From the NCBI RefSeq assembly GCF_038446955.1, contig NZ_CP151803.1, forward strand, positions 6,200,001-6,264,000: a stretch of DNA of 64,000 bases, given 5' to 3'. Source of the DNA: Pedobacter sp. FW305-3-2-15-E-R2A2 (GTDB taxonomy: Bacteria > Bacteroidota > Bacteroidia > Sphingobacteriales > Sphingobacteriaceae). Below the pieces are notes generated by a model. That model worked only from the letters and a program-made list of their open reading frames with translations, made no database searches and was not told the DNA's origin. Below are positions 51,266 to 60,357 of the stretch, piece by piece. A program made the translations under genes and the position numbers. The first letter of the stretch is position 1; every line of letters starts with the position of its first letter.

Positions 51266-51566
51266 AAAACAGGTTTGTATTTGGTTAAGATTAGTTTCTT
51301 TGCATTCCGCTTAGCAGGGAAAATGCAATGGATTGTTTTTGATCACGAAAGGATCATCAGGAATGCTCAAGTAAAGTTTAGTCATACAATTTGGTTTAGG
51401 ATTATTTTGTCCTGGTAGACAAATTATCATTTGGTCAGTTGTAAAGTTGAGCGCAATCGTCCGGAATGAGGGGTGAAATTTGATTGTAAATGGTGGGAAT
51501 ATTGCGTTTAATTGTAAATTTAACGACCAGCGGGAGTTCGATTCTGATTCAGTTATTACAGGGGAT
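51266..51566. other. Divergent regulatory region between susC and the hybrid regulator
   Basis: This 300-bp region separates susC (leftward) and the regulator gene (rightward). ATTGTAAAT is repeated at 51483 and 51511, 28 bp apart, and TTGTAAAG occurs near 51440. These may be regulator sites. No perfect -7 box for susC was found, which fits promoters that need an activator. Confidence 0.4.
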
Positions 51567-54500
51567 ATGTTAAAGCAACTGTTTTTTTTCATTTTAATGA
51601 TATTTCTGCAGTTGCCTGTAGCAGGGCAGGAATTGAGTTTCAATCAACTGATGACTAAAAATGGTTTGTCCCAAAACTCCATATTCGCCATCGCTCAGGA
51701 TAGTCAGGGTTTCATGTGGTTCGGTTCCAGATATGGGCTAAACCGATACGATGGTAACCGTTTCAAACTCTATAAAAGTACCACAGCTGATACCACTACC
51801 CTTTCAGATGATTACATCAACGCTTTATACAGTGATAGTAGAAAAGACCTCTGGATTGGAACATCCAATGGACTGAACAGGTTTGATCCGAAAAAGAATA
51901 CTTTTGAAAGGATATACCTTAGTGAAGGACAAAAGAATAAATCCAATACCCCAATCATTTCCATTTATGAGGACCGAAAAGGGAACCTTTGGATTGCGGC
52001 GAGAAATGGACTTTATCTGTTGGCCGACCGGAAAACTAAAAAATTCATTCCTGCCAGCCTGCTGGGGCTTAGCAAAAGAACAGCAATTGCTGAAATACAA
52101 ACCTTATATGAAGATGCAAAAGGAAATTTATGGCTGGGGACCAATAAAGGACTGAGTCGCTTCCATTTTGCGAATAACAGGATAAAAGAACTGCAATTCT
52201 TTACCCATTCTGCCGGACAGCCAGCAAGTCTGAGCGACAACTCGGTGACGGCCATTACAGAAGACCTGCAACAAAACATTTGGGTGGCCACAGAAAATGG
52301 CGGAATAAATCTTTTTCAGCCAGGCACCAATACTTTTTCCCGGTTCCTACATCAGGAAGGACAAAAAAATGGCTTGGTTCATAATGCCGTTCGCAGGATG
52401 ATCAGAAGCAACAACGGTAAACTATACATTGGTACACAGGAAGGGCTGAGCGTGTTTGATCCCCTGAACAAAACATTCCAGACTTATCAGCACCGTACAG
52501 ATGTTGCAAGAAGCCTGAACCAGAATTCCATCTACAGCCTTTATGAAGATCAGAGTGGGTCCCTGTGGATTGGGACTTATTACGGCGGAGTAAATGTGGC
52601 CTATGCCCATGCTACTAATTTTAAAACGCTGCAATACAAAGAAAAATTAAGTGGGATCAGTCATAATGTAGTGAGTTCCATTATCGCAGATAAAAATGAA
52701 AACCTTTGGATAGGAACTGAGGGAGGAGGGCTCAATTATCTTAATCCGCGTAATCAACAGGTAACCACCTACAGGGTAAAGACATCAGATCCTTCAAGCC
52801 TTGGCTCAGACCTGGTAAAAATCGTTTATAAGGATAAATCTGATCATATATGGGTAGGTACCCATGGCGGTGGGCTTAACCTTTTTGATCCGGCCACTCA
52901 GGGTTTCAAACGTTTTCTGGTGACAGGGAATGACATCAACACCACACGTTCCGAAATTGTTGCCTTACTGGAAGATGAGCATGGGGCTTTCTGGATCGGC
53001 AGTCAGAGTGGCATCCTGATTTTTAAGAAGAATGGATTAAACCTCAGCCCATATCCGGAAATCGCTTCCATCAACAGCATCAAAGACCATAATATTAAAG
53101 CCCTGTTTGAAGATTCCAGAAAGAACATCTGGATTGCTGCAACAACAGGTTTGTATCTGCTTGATTCCAACCGGCAAAGGCTGCAACTGTTTACCCTTCC
53201 TAAAGGGAGCAATAGTGTAAACAACAATGCGAACTATATCAATTGCATTCAGGAAGATTCGGCCGGGAATATCTGGATCGGCCTTTATTATGGTGGTCTG
53301 AGTAAGTACGACTTAAAAAAGAAAACATTCAGCAGAACCTATACCAATAAGGATGGCCTGGCCAACAATAATGTCGTAGGAATTCTGGAAGACGAAAAAA
53401 GGCAACTCTGGATCAGCACCTCCAATGGTTTATCAAGATTTAACCCAAAAAAGGAGGTCTTTCAGACTTACACGACCAGTGATGGCCTGGCTGGTGATGA
53501 GTTCAATTACAATTCTTTTTTTAAATCGGCGAATGGCGAAATGTTCTTTGGAGGTTATAATGGCCTGACACATTTTTCCCCCAGGGATATAGAAAAAAAT
53601 GAGAAACAAGCTTTAATGGCATTTACGGGGATCAAACTTTTCAATGAACCGGTAAAACTTAACGATGTTGATGGCCTATTGAAACAAGATATCGGATTTA
53701 CTGATAAACTGGTCTTTCATTATGGCCAGAACAACTTTACGGTTGAATTTGCTTTGCTCAATTACATCAAATCAAATAAGAACAAATATGCTTATAAGCT
53801 GGAGGGGATCAACGCAGAATGGATGGAGAGCCGCAGCCCCCTGGCTACATTTACGAACCTCCCTTCGGGGGATTATAACTTATTGGTAAAAGGAGCAAAT
53901 AACGATGGCATCTGGAGTAAACCTATCCGGATGAATATAGAAATCCTCCCCCCTTTTTGGAAAACATGGTGGGCATACCTGCTTTATACTGCCTTGCTGG
54001 CACTCGTCCTATTTTTCGTCACCCGTTTTTTCTACCTCAGAGGACTACTTTTAAAAGATGAAGAACTCCACCAGATCAAGCTGAACTTTTTTACCAATAT
54101 TTCTCATGAAATCAGGACACACCTGACACTGATCATGGCTCCTGTGGAAAAACTGCTGGAAGGACAACCGTCTGGTTCTGCAATCGGGCAACAATTAAAA
54201 GGGGTAAAGACCAATGCCGACCGCCTCTTAAAACTGGTGAGCGAACTGATGGACTTCAGAAAAGCCGATACAAAGCACCTAAAACTGCGCGTATCAGGTC
54301 ATGACCTCATCCCTTTCCTACAGGAGATTTACATTTCTTTCGAAGCCTTATCACTGAAGAAACACATCCGGTTTTCTCTGGATTATGATCAGGAATCTCT
54401 GCAACTGTACTTTGACAGAGAACAAATGGAAAAAGTATTTTTCAACCTGCTTTCCAATGCCTTTAAATTTACTCCGGACCAGGGAAATATCGCAGTGAAT

Positions 54501-55670
54501 GTTCAGACCAGCAAAGACCGGGTACTAATCAGCATCAGCGATACCGGAAAAGGAGTTGCGCCCCAATATCTGGAGCAATTGTTTGTAAATTATTTCCAGG
54601 TAGAGGAACATAGCGTTCAAAATACAGGTTATGGAATCGGATTGGCCCTGGCTAAAAATATTCTAGAGCTCCATAAAGGAGAAATCAAAGTAAGTAGCCG
54701 GCCTGAAACTGATCAGGAACCGGGTTTTACCCGGTTTGAATTGAGTCTGCTACGTGGAAACGCTCATTTTTCCCCGCGCCAATTATCAATGCAGGCAGTG
54801 ATCCAGCCGCTTCAAACCCCACAGGAACCGGATGAAATCCTGGAAAACACGTCAATTATCCCTCAAATCAGACAAAATGGAGGGCCGAAAAGACCCACCA
54901 TCCTGATCGTCGAAGACAATGCAGAATTGCGCGGATTGATCAAGGGAACACTAGACGCCGACTATGAAGTCTTTCTTGCCGGAAATGGACTCGAAGGATG
55001 GGACATCGCGATAGTCGAAATCCCAGATCTTATCATCAGCGATGTTATGATGCCAGAAATGGATGGTTTTACGCTCTGTAATCAATTAAAATCAGACGAG
55101 CGGACTAGTCACGTCCCCGTGATACTTTTAACGGCTAAGAGCAGCCAAACAGATCAGATCAGCGGACTGACTCAGGGAGCAGACAGTTACCTGACCAAAC
55201 CCTTTAGTACCAAAATTCTGGAGCTCCAGGTACGCAATCTGCTGGAAGCAAGAGAAAAAATGCGGAAGAAATACAGCAGAGAGCTGGTTCTGGAACCGGG
55301 TCCCCTGCCTGTTAATCCACTAAATGAACAGTTTATTTCCAGGCTGATCGGCATCATTGAAGACAATATGGAAAATGAGGAGCTTGGTGTAGAACTACTC
55401 TCCGCACAAATAGGAATGAGTCAGTCTGTATTGTATAAAAAGCTAAAAGCGCTGACGGATCTTTCCGTAAATGATTTCTCCAAGTCTATCCGTTTAAAAA
55501 AGGCCGCACAGCTACTCCTGCAAAGGCAATACACCGTATATGAAATTGGTTATATGGTTGGTTTTTCGGACCGTAAGTATTTCAGCAGGGAGTTTAAAAA
55601 ACAATTTGGAAAGACACCCTCCGAATATATTTCAGATCAATCACAACAAGAAGGCAGCTCAGCTAAATAA
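51567..55670 (+). CDS. Hybrid two-component system regulator (HTCS)
   Basis: A 1367-residue single-protein sensor-regulator, started at the ATG at 51567 (GGGG 3 nt upstream, then a signal peptide LFFFILMIFLQLPVAG); the longer frame begins at a TTG without a signal. Order: two seven-bladed propellers made of Reg_prop repeats (FMWFGSRYGLNRYDG-like), a Y_Y_Y domain, membrane segment at about 800-824, histidine kinase with His847 (ISHEIRTHLTL), ATPase (LLSNAFKFTPDQG, DTGKGVAP), receiver with Asp1159 (ISDVMMPEMDG) and an AraC-type HTH at the end. It senses periplasmic oligosaccharide and activates the neighbouring sus operon. The residue after HEIRT is His where Pro is usual. Confidence 0.93.
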   Translation: MLKQLFFFILMIFLQLPVAGQELSFNQLMTKNGLSQNSIFAIAQDSQGFMWFGSRYGLNRYDGNRFKLYKSTTADTTTLSDDYINALYSDSRKDLWIGTSNGLNRFDPKKNTFERIYLSEGQKNKSNTPIISIYEDRKGNLWIAARNGLYLLADRKTKKFIPASLLGLSKRTAIAEIQTLYEDAKGNLWLGTNKGLSRFHFANNRIKELQFFTHSAGQPASLSDNSVTAITEDLQQNIWVATENGGINLFQPGTNTFSRFLHQEGQKNGLVHNAVRRMIRSNNGKLYIGTQEGLSVFDPLNKTFQTYQHRTDVARSLNQNSIYSLYEDQSGSLWIGTYYGGVNVAYAHATNFKTLQYKEKLSGISHNVVSSIIADKNENLWIGTEGGGLNYLNPRNQQVTTYRVKTSDPSSLGSDLVKIVYKDKSDHIWVGTHGGGLNLFDPATQGFKRFLVTGNDINTTRSEIVALLEDEHGAFWIGSQSGILIFKKNGLNLSPYPEIASINSIKDHNIKALFEDSRKNIWIAATTGLYLLDSNRQRLQLFTLPKGSNSVNNNANYINCIQEDSAGNIWIGLYYGGLSKYDLKKKTFSRTYTNKDGLANNNVVGILEDEKRQLWISTSNGLSRFNPKKEVFQTYTTSDGLAGDEFNYNSFFKSANGEMFFGGYNGLTHFSPRDIEKNEKQALMAFTGIKLFNEPVKLNDVDGLLKQDIGFTDKLVFHYGQNNFTVEFALLNYIKSNKNKYAYKLEGINAEWMESRSPLATFTNLPSGDYNLLVKGANNDGIWSKPIRMNIEILPPFWKTWWAYLLYTALLALVLFFVTRFFYLRGLLLKDEELHQIKLNFFTNISHEIRTHLTLIMAPVEKLLEGQPSGSAIGQQLKGVKTNADRLLKLVSELMDFRKADTKHLKLRVSGHDLIPFLQEIYISFEALSLKKHIRFSLDYDQESLQLYFDREQMEKVFFNLLSNAFKFTPDQGNIAVNVQTSKDRVLISISDTGKGVAPQYLEQLFVNYFQVEEHSVQNTGYGIGLALAKNILELHKGEIKVSSRPETDQEPGFTRFELSLLRGNAHFSPRQLSMQAVIQPLQTPQEPDEILENTSIIPQIRQNGGPKRPTILIVEDNAELRGLIKGTLDADYEVFLAGNGLEGWDIAIVEIPDLIISDVMMPEMDGFTLCNQLKSDERTSHVPVILLTAKSSQTDQISGLTQGADSYLTKPFSTKILELQVRNLLEAREKMRKKYSRELVLEPGPLPVNPLNEQFISRLIGIIEDNMENEELGVELLSAQIGMSQSVLYKKLKALTDLSVNDFSKSIRLKKAAQLLLQRQYTVYEIGYMVGFSDRKYFSREFKKQFGKTPSEYISDQSQQEGSSAK

Positions 55671-55861
55671 TTTAACCAATTGTTTTGTCAAGCGAACTCC
55701 GGATATCTTTTCCAATTTCGAAGTGGAGAAATAAAACCACCTTATGAAAATTTTAAAAATACTTATTGGCAGACCCGCGAAAAGTGTAAAGCATGTGATG
55801 CTTTAGAAGATGAAAGGCTCGTTCTTTATGGCATTGAAGGAAGATGCACAATTCTTACCGA

Positions 55862-55981
55862 CTAACCAAACGGACAATTTCTACAACGCTTGCCTCTCAG
55901 AAATTTCTCACAGCAGTTCTTTTTCTTCTTGTCCTTTTTCTCCTGCTTCGATTTCTTTTTATCTTTTCCCTTCTTTGACAT
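55862..55981 (-). CDS. Small lysine-rich four-cysteine protein
   Basis: A 39-residue protein: a run of Lys/Asp/Glu (MSKKGKDKKKSKQEKKD) followed by CCEKFLRGKRCRNCPFG. The CC-x(8)-C-x(2)-C pattern suggests metal (zinc or iron) binding. I recall similar tiny proteins with the same tail in other Bacteroidetes, but no function. It lies beyond the ferritin terminator on the same strand. It is too short for usual gene finders. Confidence 0.6.
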   Translation of the reverse strand: MSKKGKDKKKSKQEKKDKKKKNCCEKFLRGKRCRNCPFG

Positions 55982-55999
55982 CGCTACGTTTATTCAGAA

Positions 56000-56044
56000 A
56001 ACAAAAATAGCACATACTGATGGGTTTTCCATCAATATGTGCTA
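56000..56044 (-). terminator. Terminator of the ferritin gene
   Basis: TAGCACATA (56008-56016) pairs with TATGTGCTA (56036-56044), and TGATGG with CCATCA inside, separated by one mismatch, around 5 nt. On the minus strand a T-rich tail follows. The tail also contains TATTTTTG (56002-56009), which could act as a -7 box for the small cysteine protein. Confidence 0.8.
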
Positions 56045-56078
56045 TAATAAAAAAGCTTTAAGGCTTTTAATCAGAAGA

Positions 56079-56606
56079 CTATCCCTCGTTATATACGATT
56101 TGGCCTACATTTTTATCGATCTGCCATCTTCCTGTTCCTTCTTCACCAATCACATCGAATAGTTCCAGCGCACGTCTGGCTTTGTATTCTTCTTCACGTT
56201 GTTCTTTGAAGAACCAGTTTAAGAACTCTAAGGTTACATAATCCTGTTCTTTATGGCAACGTGCAGCGATATTTTTAATGGATTGGGTTACACTGATCTC
56301 CTGATCTAATGCTTCTTCAAACACCTCACGGAAAGAGTTATATTCAAGCTTGATATTGGTTACTTCAGGCGAGATCGCCATTCCACCCATATCAAGAACA
56401 TATTTATAAAATTTTAACTGATGAACGCGTTCTTCTTCAGCTTGCTTAAAGAAGTAATCTGAGGAGAAATCGTATCCATTGCGGCCACACCATGAAGCCA
56501 TGGACAGGTAGATTGAGGAAGAAAGTGCTTCTTTTTTAATCTGTTGGTTTAAAAGCGTCTCAACATCTGTGGAGAGTAAACTTTTTACGCGAATGATATC
56601 TTTCAT
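56079..56606 (-). CDS. ftnA: Ferritin
   Basis: A 175-residue non-haem ferritin. Ferroxidase ligands are visible at Glu26 (KKEALSSSIY), Glu59 and His62 (EEERVHQLKFY), with further ligands in the third and fourth helices (EISVTQSIKNIA, LNWFFKEQREEEYK). It stores iron as a 24-mer shell. A -7 box TATTTTTG (minus, 56639-56646) lies 33 bp upstream. Confidence 0.93.
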   Translation of the reverse strand: MKDIIRVKSLLSTDVETLLNQQIKKEALSSSIYLSMASWCGRNGYDFSSDYFFKQAEEERVHQLKFYKYVLDMGGMAISPEVTNIKLEYNSFREVFEEALDQEISVTQSIKNIAARCHKEQDYVTLEFLNWFFKEQREEEYKARRALELFDVIGEEGTGRWQIDKNVGQIVYNEG

Positions 56607-56708
56607 ATTACTGTTGATTTAATTCCTAATTACTAAGACAAAAATAAGGGTATAAATCAACAATATTGCATTTAAAGGCAATTCGGAAAGATTCTAAGTC
56701 TAATTAGA

Positions 56709-57074
56709 TCAAACGACTAAGCGGAAAAGGCGGTCCTGAATAATGTGGTTTAAATCCAGCATTACGAAGGTTCCCTGCAATAATTCTTTCAGGGCAATGA
56801 TCTGGAGTAAAGACAAAACATAACAATGATCACAGGCACAGATGAAGATGATCTCCACATCGGCGGATTTATCACTTGTCAACAGGATGTTTTCGATATC
56901 AATGTTGTATACTGCTTTCTTTAATTTTAAAAGATTGCGGTAATCAAAACGGGCCAGCTTTCCGGCAAAATCTATATACCAGCAGTTTTCACTGTCTGAT
57001 TGATAAATTGAACCTTTTTTGGTACTAAATACCTCTTCAAAATGTATTGGAGATGCTATAGCTGTGTTTTGCAT
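56709..57074 (-). CDS. Conserved small protein of unknown function
   Basis: A 121-residue soluble protein without signal peptide. It starts with a beta-rich half (FEEVFSTKKGSIYQSDSENC) and ends in a helix with LLQIIALKELLQG and a CACDHCY cysteine cluster. I recognise no family with a known role. It is between the DUF1338 gene and ferritin on the same strand; the 80-bp gap to the DUF1338 gene allows cotranscription. Confidence 0.65.
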   Translation of the reverse strand: MQNTAIASPIHFEEVFSTKKGSIYQSDSENCWYIDFAGKLARFDYRNLLKLKKAVYNIDIENILLTSDKSADVEIIFICACDHCYVLSLLQIIALKELLQGTFVMLDLNHIIQDRLFRLVV

Positions 57075-57153
57075 TGATTAAATCCTGTTGGTACTGCAAA
57101 GGTTGTTATTATTTAGATTTATTCCAAATCAATTGCCTAAAAAAGTTAAATAT

Positions 57154-58053
57154 CTATTTTTTACTGGTTTGCGATAAGAAAGTACTCTCAAAGATTTTAT
57201 CCGCATTTCCCGCTTCAAAACCTTCTCTTCTATGGGTATTGTTCAGTTCGCTGGCAGGAAGTCCGGCAAATTCAGGTAACACCTTTCGTTCTGCAAACTC
57301 TACGTAAGAACCGGCAATGACTTTCTTTTTGCCTGCTGCAAAGCTGGCTTCCACCAATTCGGCAACCGTCGAGCTTTGCAGCAGTGCCCCATCGCTGCTC
57401 GTCTTGATCTCTCCACCGGCATCGTTCAGCTTAAATCCGTTTTTCAATAAGAACTGATCAAATGCTTCCAGGTTGTTATACCCTTCTTTCAGATTATGGA
57501 TACTGATGGTAAAATGGTTCAGGTAATAGCGGTTGTAAATCGTCCATGCGGCATATTCACTTTCTGCCATTAACTCCGTATAATCTTCCACCGTTGGCGT
57601 TTCCCAAAGCGGACTGTGCAGAAACTCATCTACCGCGGTTGCATCATTCAGGTCCAGTGCATCTACAGGATCAGCGGTAATCGCATCTGTATATTTATGA
57701 ATGAGTTCCTGTGCCCTCGCAGACAATTGCGTAACGATCAGTTCACTGATGAAAATACGTGGGAATTCCGGAGATGGTGGGGCATACCAATACGCATCCA
57801 GCTTCTTCTCCGAAAAATGGTAAGGGCTCTTTTTCTCATAACCATAAGCCAGAAATACTTTTTCCAGAGAGGCGATCCCTAAATAAGGAACCCCTAAAGT
57901 ACGGAAGGCCACATGGTCGTTTTCTATCTCTTCAAAATTGCTGATGATTCCTTCGGCAATCATCGCATTGATAATTCCCGCTACATCAGGAACACGTTCT
58001 TTATATCGGGTTAAGAGTCCGTTTAATACTCCTTTAAGGGTTTTATGCGCCAT
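57154..58053 (-). CDS. DUF1338 protein, 2-oxoadipate dioxygenase/decarboxylase type (HglS-like)
   Basis: A 299-residue VOC-related protein. The pattern HVAFR (His47, Arg51), His180 in NHFTISI and Glu252 in YVEFAER corresponds to the metal triad and substrate Arg of HglS, an Fe(II) enzyme that turns 2-oxoadipate into D-2-hydroxyglutarate in lysine breakdown. It starts 3 bp after the kinase/phospho-lyase gene, whose product would feed 2-aminoadipate semialdehyde toward 2-oxoadipate. This makes it the last encoded step of a hydroxylysine route. Activity is inferred from family and context. Confidence 0.8.
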   Translation of the reverse strand: MAHKTLKGVLNGLLTRYKERVPDVAGIINAMIAEGIISNFEEIENDHVAFRTLGVPYLGIASLEKVFLAYGYEKKSPYHFSEKKLDAYWYAPPSPEFPRIFISELIVTQLSARAQELIHKYTDAITADPVDALDLNDATAVDEFLHSPLWETPTVEDYTELMAESEYAAWTIYNRYYLNHFTISIHNLKEGYNNLEAFDQFLLKNGFKLNDAGGEIKTSSDGALLQSSTVAELVEASFAAGKKKVIAGSYVEFAERKVLPEFAGLPASELNNTHRREGFEAGNADKIFESTFLSQTSKK

Positions 58054-58056
58054 TAT

Positions 58057-60357
58057 TTATTTAATTTTATACAATACCTCATCCAGATGGGCCACCAGAT
58101 CATCCGCATTCTCTTTGGAGAATACCAAAGGCGGTTTGATCTTGATCACATTGTGCAAAGGCCCGTCCGTGCTCAACAAAAATCCACGGTTTCTCATCTC
58201 TTCCACAATCCAGTCGATCTCAGGAACGGCAGGTTCAAGTGTTTCCTTGTTTCTCACCAGCTCTACCCCCACAAAAAGACCATGACCTCTCACCTCTCCA
58301 ATCAGCGGGTGTTTTTCCATCAGCTCTGTCAGGCCCACCATCAGGTGATTCCCTGTTTCCAGGGCCTGTTTTTGCAGCTCCTCTTCCTGTATGACCTTCA
58401 TCACTGCAATTCCTGTTTCCATAGAAACCGGATTCCCTCCAAAAGTATTGAAATATTCCATTCCGTTGTTAAAAGAAGCAGCAATTTCGGCAGTGACCAC
58501 TACCGCAGCCATAGGATGCCCGTTTCCGATGGGTTTACCAAGGACCACAATATCCGGAATCACATCCTGCAACTCAAATCCCCAGAAATGATCTCCGATT
58601 CTTCCAAAGCCCACCTGTACTTCATCTGCAATGCAAAGCCCACCGGCCGCCCTGACATGACGGTATACTTCTTTAAGGTAATCCGGAGGCAAAGGAATTT
58701 GTCCGCCTACGCCAAGCAAGGTCTCACAGATGAAGGCAGCAACACCTTTATCTGATGTTTTAAGCTCCGATATCAGCCGTTCTACATCTGCAGCATACTT
58801 TGTCCCCGCCTGCGCATCTCCGTAGCGGTAAACGCCGCGGTACAGATCCGGATTCATCGCCTTGTGAATATGGGAGGGTTGTCCGCCCCCACCTGGCCCG
58901 TCGAACTTATAAGGGCTCAGTTCCATGGCGACCGTAGAAGTACCATGATAGGCATGGTCCAGTACAATCACATCTTTCTGTCGGGTAAAATGCCTGCTGA
59001 TGCGGATAGCCAGGTCATTGGCTTCACTTCCGGAATTGGTAAAATAACAAACGCTCAATGGTGCAGGCAGGCTATCAGTCAGGAGTTTTGCATACTCCAA
59101 CAGGCTGTCGTGCAGGTATCTGGTATTGGTGTTTAATTTCGCAGCCTGCTGCTGGATCGCCCGCACCACGGTAGGATGACAATGGCCAACATGGCTCACG
59201 TTATTGACGCAGTCGATAAAAGTATCGCCCTGATCGTCGTACAAGTATTGAAATGCGCCTTTAACGATTTTCAAAGGTGTTTTATAGCTGATGCTCAGGT
59301 TGGCCCCGATCCGCTCTTTTCTTGTTTTTAACAAAGTCCCGATCGCTTCCTTTTCCGGGCTTACTTTTGGAAAGCCGCAGGCGAGGTTAAACTCATTCTG
59401 CGCAAGGACAGGGTTGATCTTCAGCAATTGGTACAATAGTTTCCAGGCATCGTTCTCCGATACAAAATGGTGTGCATTATCGCCCTGCGCTCTTTTGCTG
59501 GCAGATTGTGTTACGCTTAAACTCAATCTTGCCCCGATCAGGTAATACAAGACAGACAATTCCTGCTCCGTTAAATTATATTCCTGATGATAGGCTTTTA
59601 ATACGGTCACCGCTGCTTTCAGGGGTTCTTCCTGACGGAACATGACATAAGTCAGAGTAATGGCAATGTTGTGAATCAGCTGGGTTTTGGCAATATCTCC
59701 AAAGTCGATGAAGCCGGTAATTTTATCCTCATTGGCCAGTACATTCAGGTCATGGGCATCATTGTGGACCACTGCTGTTCTCAATTGATACATCAAGGGA
59801 AGGACTTCCATCTCATATTGAAGCAGAAAATAGGCGGCAATCCTTCTCTTTTCATGGTCTTTGATAAAGTGCAGGTTCTCTTTTGAAGCCAGGACATAGG
59901 CCAGGTCCCATTCGTTGTAACGGTAAACGGCAGGGTGACTAAAGCTCCGCAGTGCCTGATCCATTTTTGCCAGCGTACTCCCCAGATCGGTTAACAGTCC
60001 GGTACTCAGTACCGGTAGATCCGCCAGGAAAGTCCCTTCCAGAAAAGACAAGATCCGGATGCAGTAATGGTGTCCGTTTACTTCAGTTTTGGTGATGGCC
60101 TGTCCGTCCAGATTGAGTTTTAAGGAAGGTACTTTAGCTGCCAGCGGTGTTGCTGATAGAAATTGTAAGGCCTTCAGCTGGGCGTCCAGGTAAGGTTCAT
60201 CATAAGGCGCAGGATTTACTTTACAAATCAACCGCAGCCCTTCTTTAGTGTTCAGCAGGAAATTTTGTTCTTCATAACCGGCAATTTTCTTTACCTCGGC
60301 ATCTAGCTTGTAAAATGTGTTCAGGGTTTCTTTAAGGTCTTTCTCAGAAAGTATCAT
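58057..60357 (-). CDS. Fused hydroxylysine-kinase-like / class III PLP phospho-lyase
   Basis: A 766-residue fusion. Residues 1-300 are an aminoglycoside-phosphotransferase-fold kinase: VVHNDAHDLNVL (Asp200, Asn205) and IDFGD (Asp218). The stretch from FLEGTFLADLP to LRSFSHP is close to vertebrate hydroxylysine kinase (HYKK/AGPHD1). Residues about 340-766 are a class III aminotransferase-fold enzyme with PLP lysine Lys608 in VLGKPIGNGHP, of the type of PHYKPL (5-phosphohydroxylysine phospho-lyase) and ETNPPL. Together they would convert 5-hydroxylysine to 2-aminoadipate semialdehyde. Ethanolamine as substrate is the main alternative. It overlaps the GH63 gene by 14 bp. Confidence 0.82.
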   Translation of the reverse strand: MILSEKDLKETLNTFYKLDAEVKKIAGYEEQNFLLNTKEGLRLICKVNPAPYDEPYLDAQLKALQFLSATPLAAKVPSLKLNLDGQAITKTEVNGHHYCIRILSFLEGTFLADLPVLSTGLLTDLGSTLAKMDQALRSFSHPAVYRYNEWDLAYVLASKENLHFIKDHEKRRIAAYFLLQYEMEVLPLMYQLRTAVVHNDAHDLNVLANEDKITGFIDFGDIAKTQLIHNIAITLTYVMFRQEEPLKAAVTVLKAYHQEYNLTEQELSVLYYLIGARLSLSVTQSASKRAQGDNAHHFVSENDAWKLLYQLLKINPVLAQNEFNLACGFPKVSPEKEAIGTLLKTRKERIGANLSISYKTPLKIVKGAFQYLYDDQGDTFIDCVNNVSHVGHCHPTVVRAIQQQAAKLNTNTRYLHDSLLEYAKLLTDSLPAPLSVCYFTNSGSEANDLAIRISRHFTRQKDVIVLDHAYHGTSTVAMELSPYKFDGPGGGGQPSHIHKAMNPDLYRGVYRYGDAQAGTKYAADVERLISELKTSDKGVAAFICETLLGVGGQIPLPPDYLKEVYRHVRAAGGLCIADEVQVGFGRIGDHFWGFELQDVIPDIVVLGKPIGNGHPMAAVVVTAEIAASFNNGMEYFNTFGGNPVSMETGIAVMKVIQEEELQKQALETGNHLMVGLTELMEKHPLIGEVRGHGLFVGVELVRNKETLEPAVPEIDWIVEEMRNRGFLLSTDGPLHNVIKIKPPLVFSKENADDLVAHLDEVLYKIK

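Noticed and set aside
51311..51643. A 110-codon minus-strand frame between susC and the hybrid regulator
   Set aside because: It overlaps the signal peptide region of the regulator and shows no protein-like pattern.
58045..58755. A 236-codon open frame on the plus strand
   Set aside because: It lies antisense to the end of the kinase/phospho-lyase gene, whose protein is clearly real, and its own product is His/Ser-rich without a recognisable domain.
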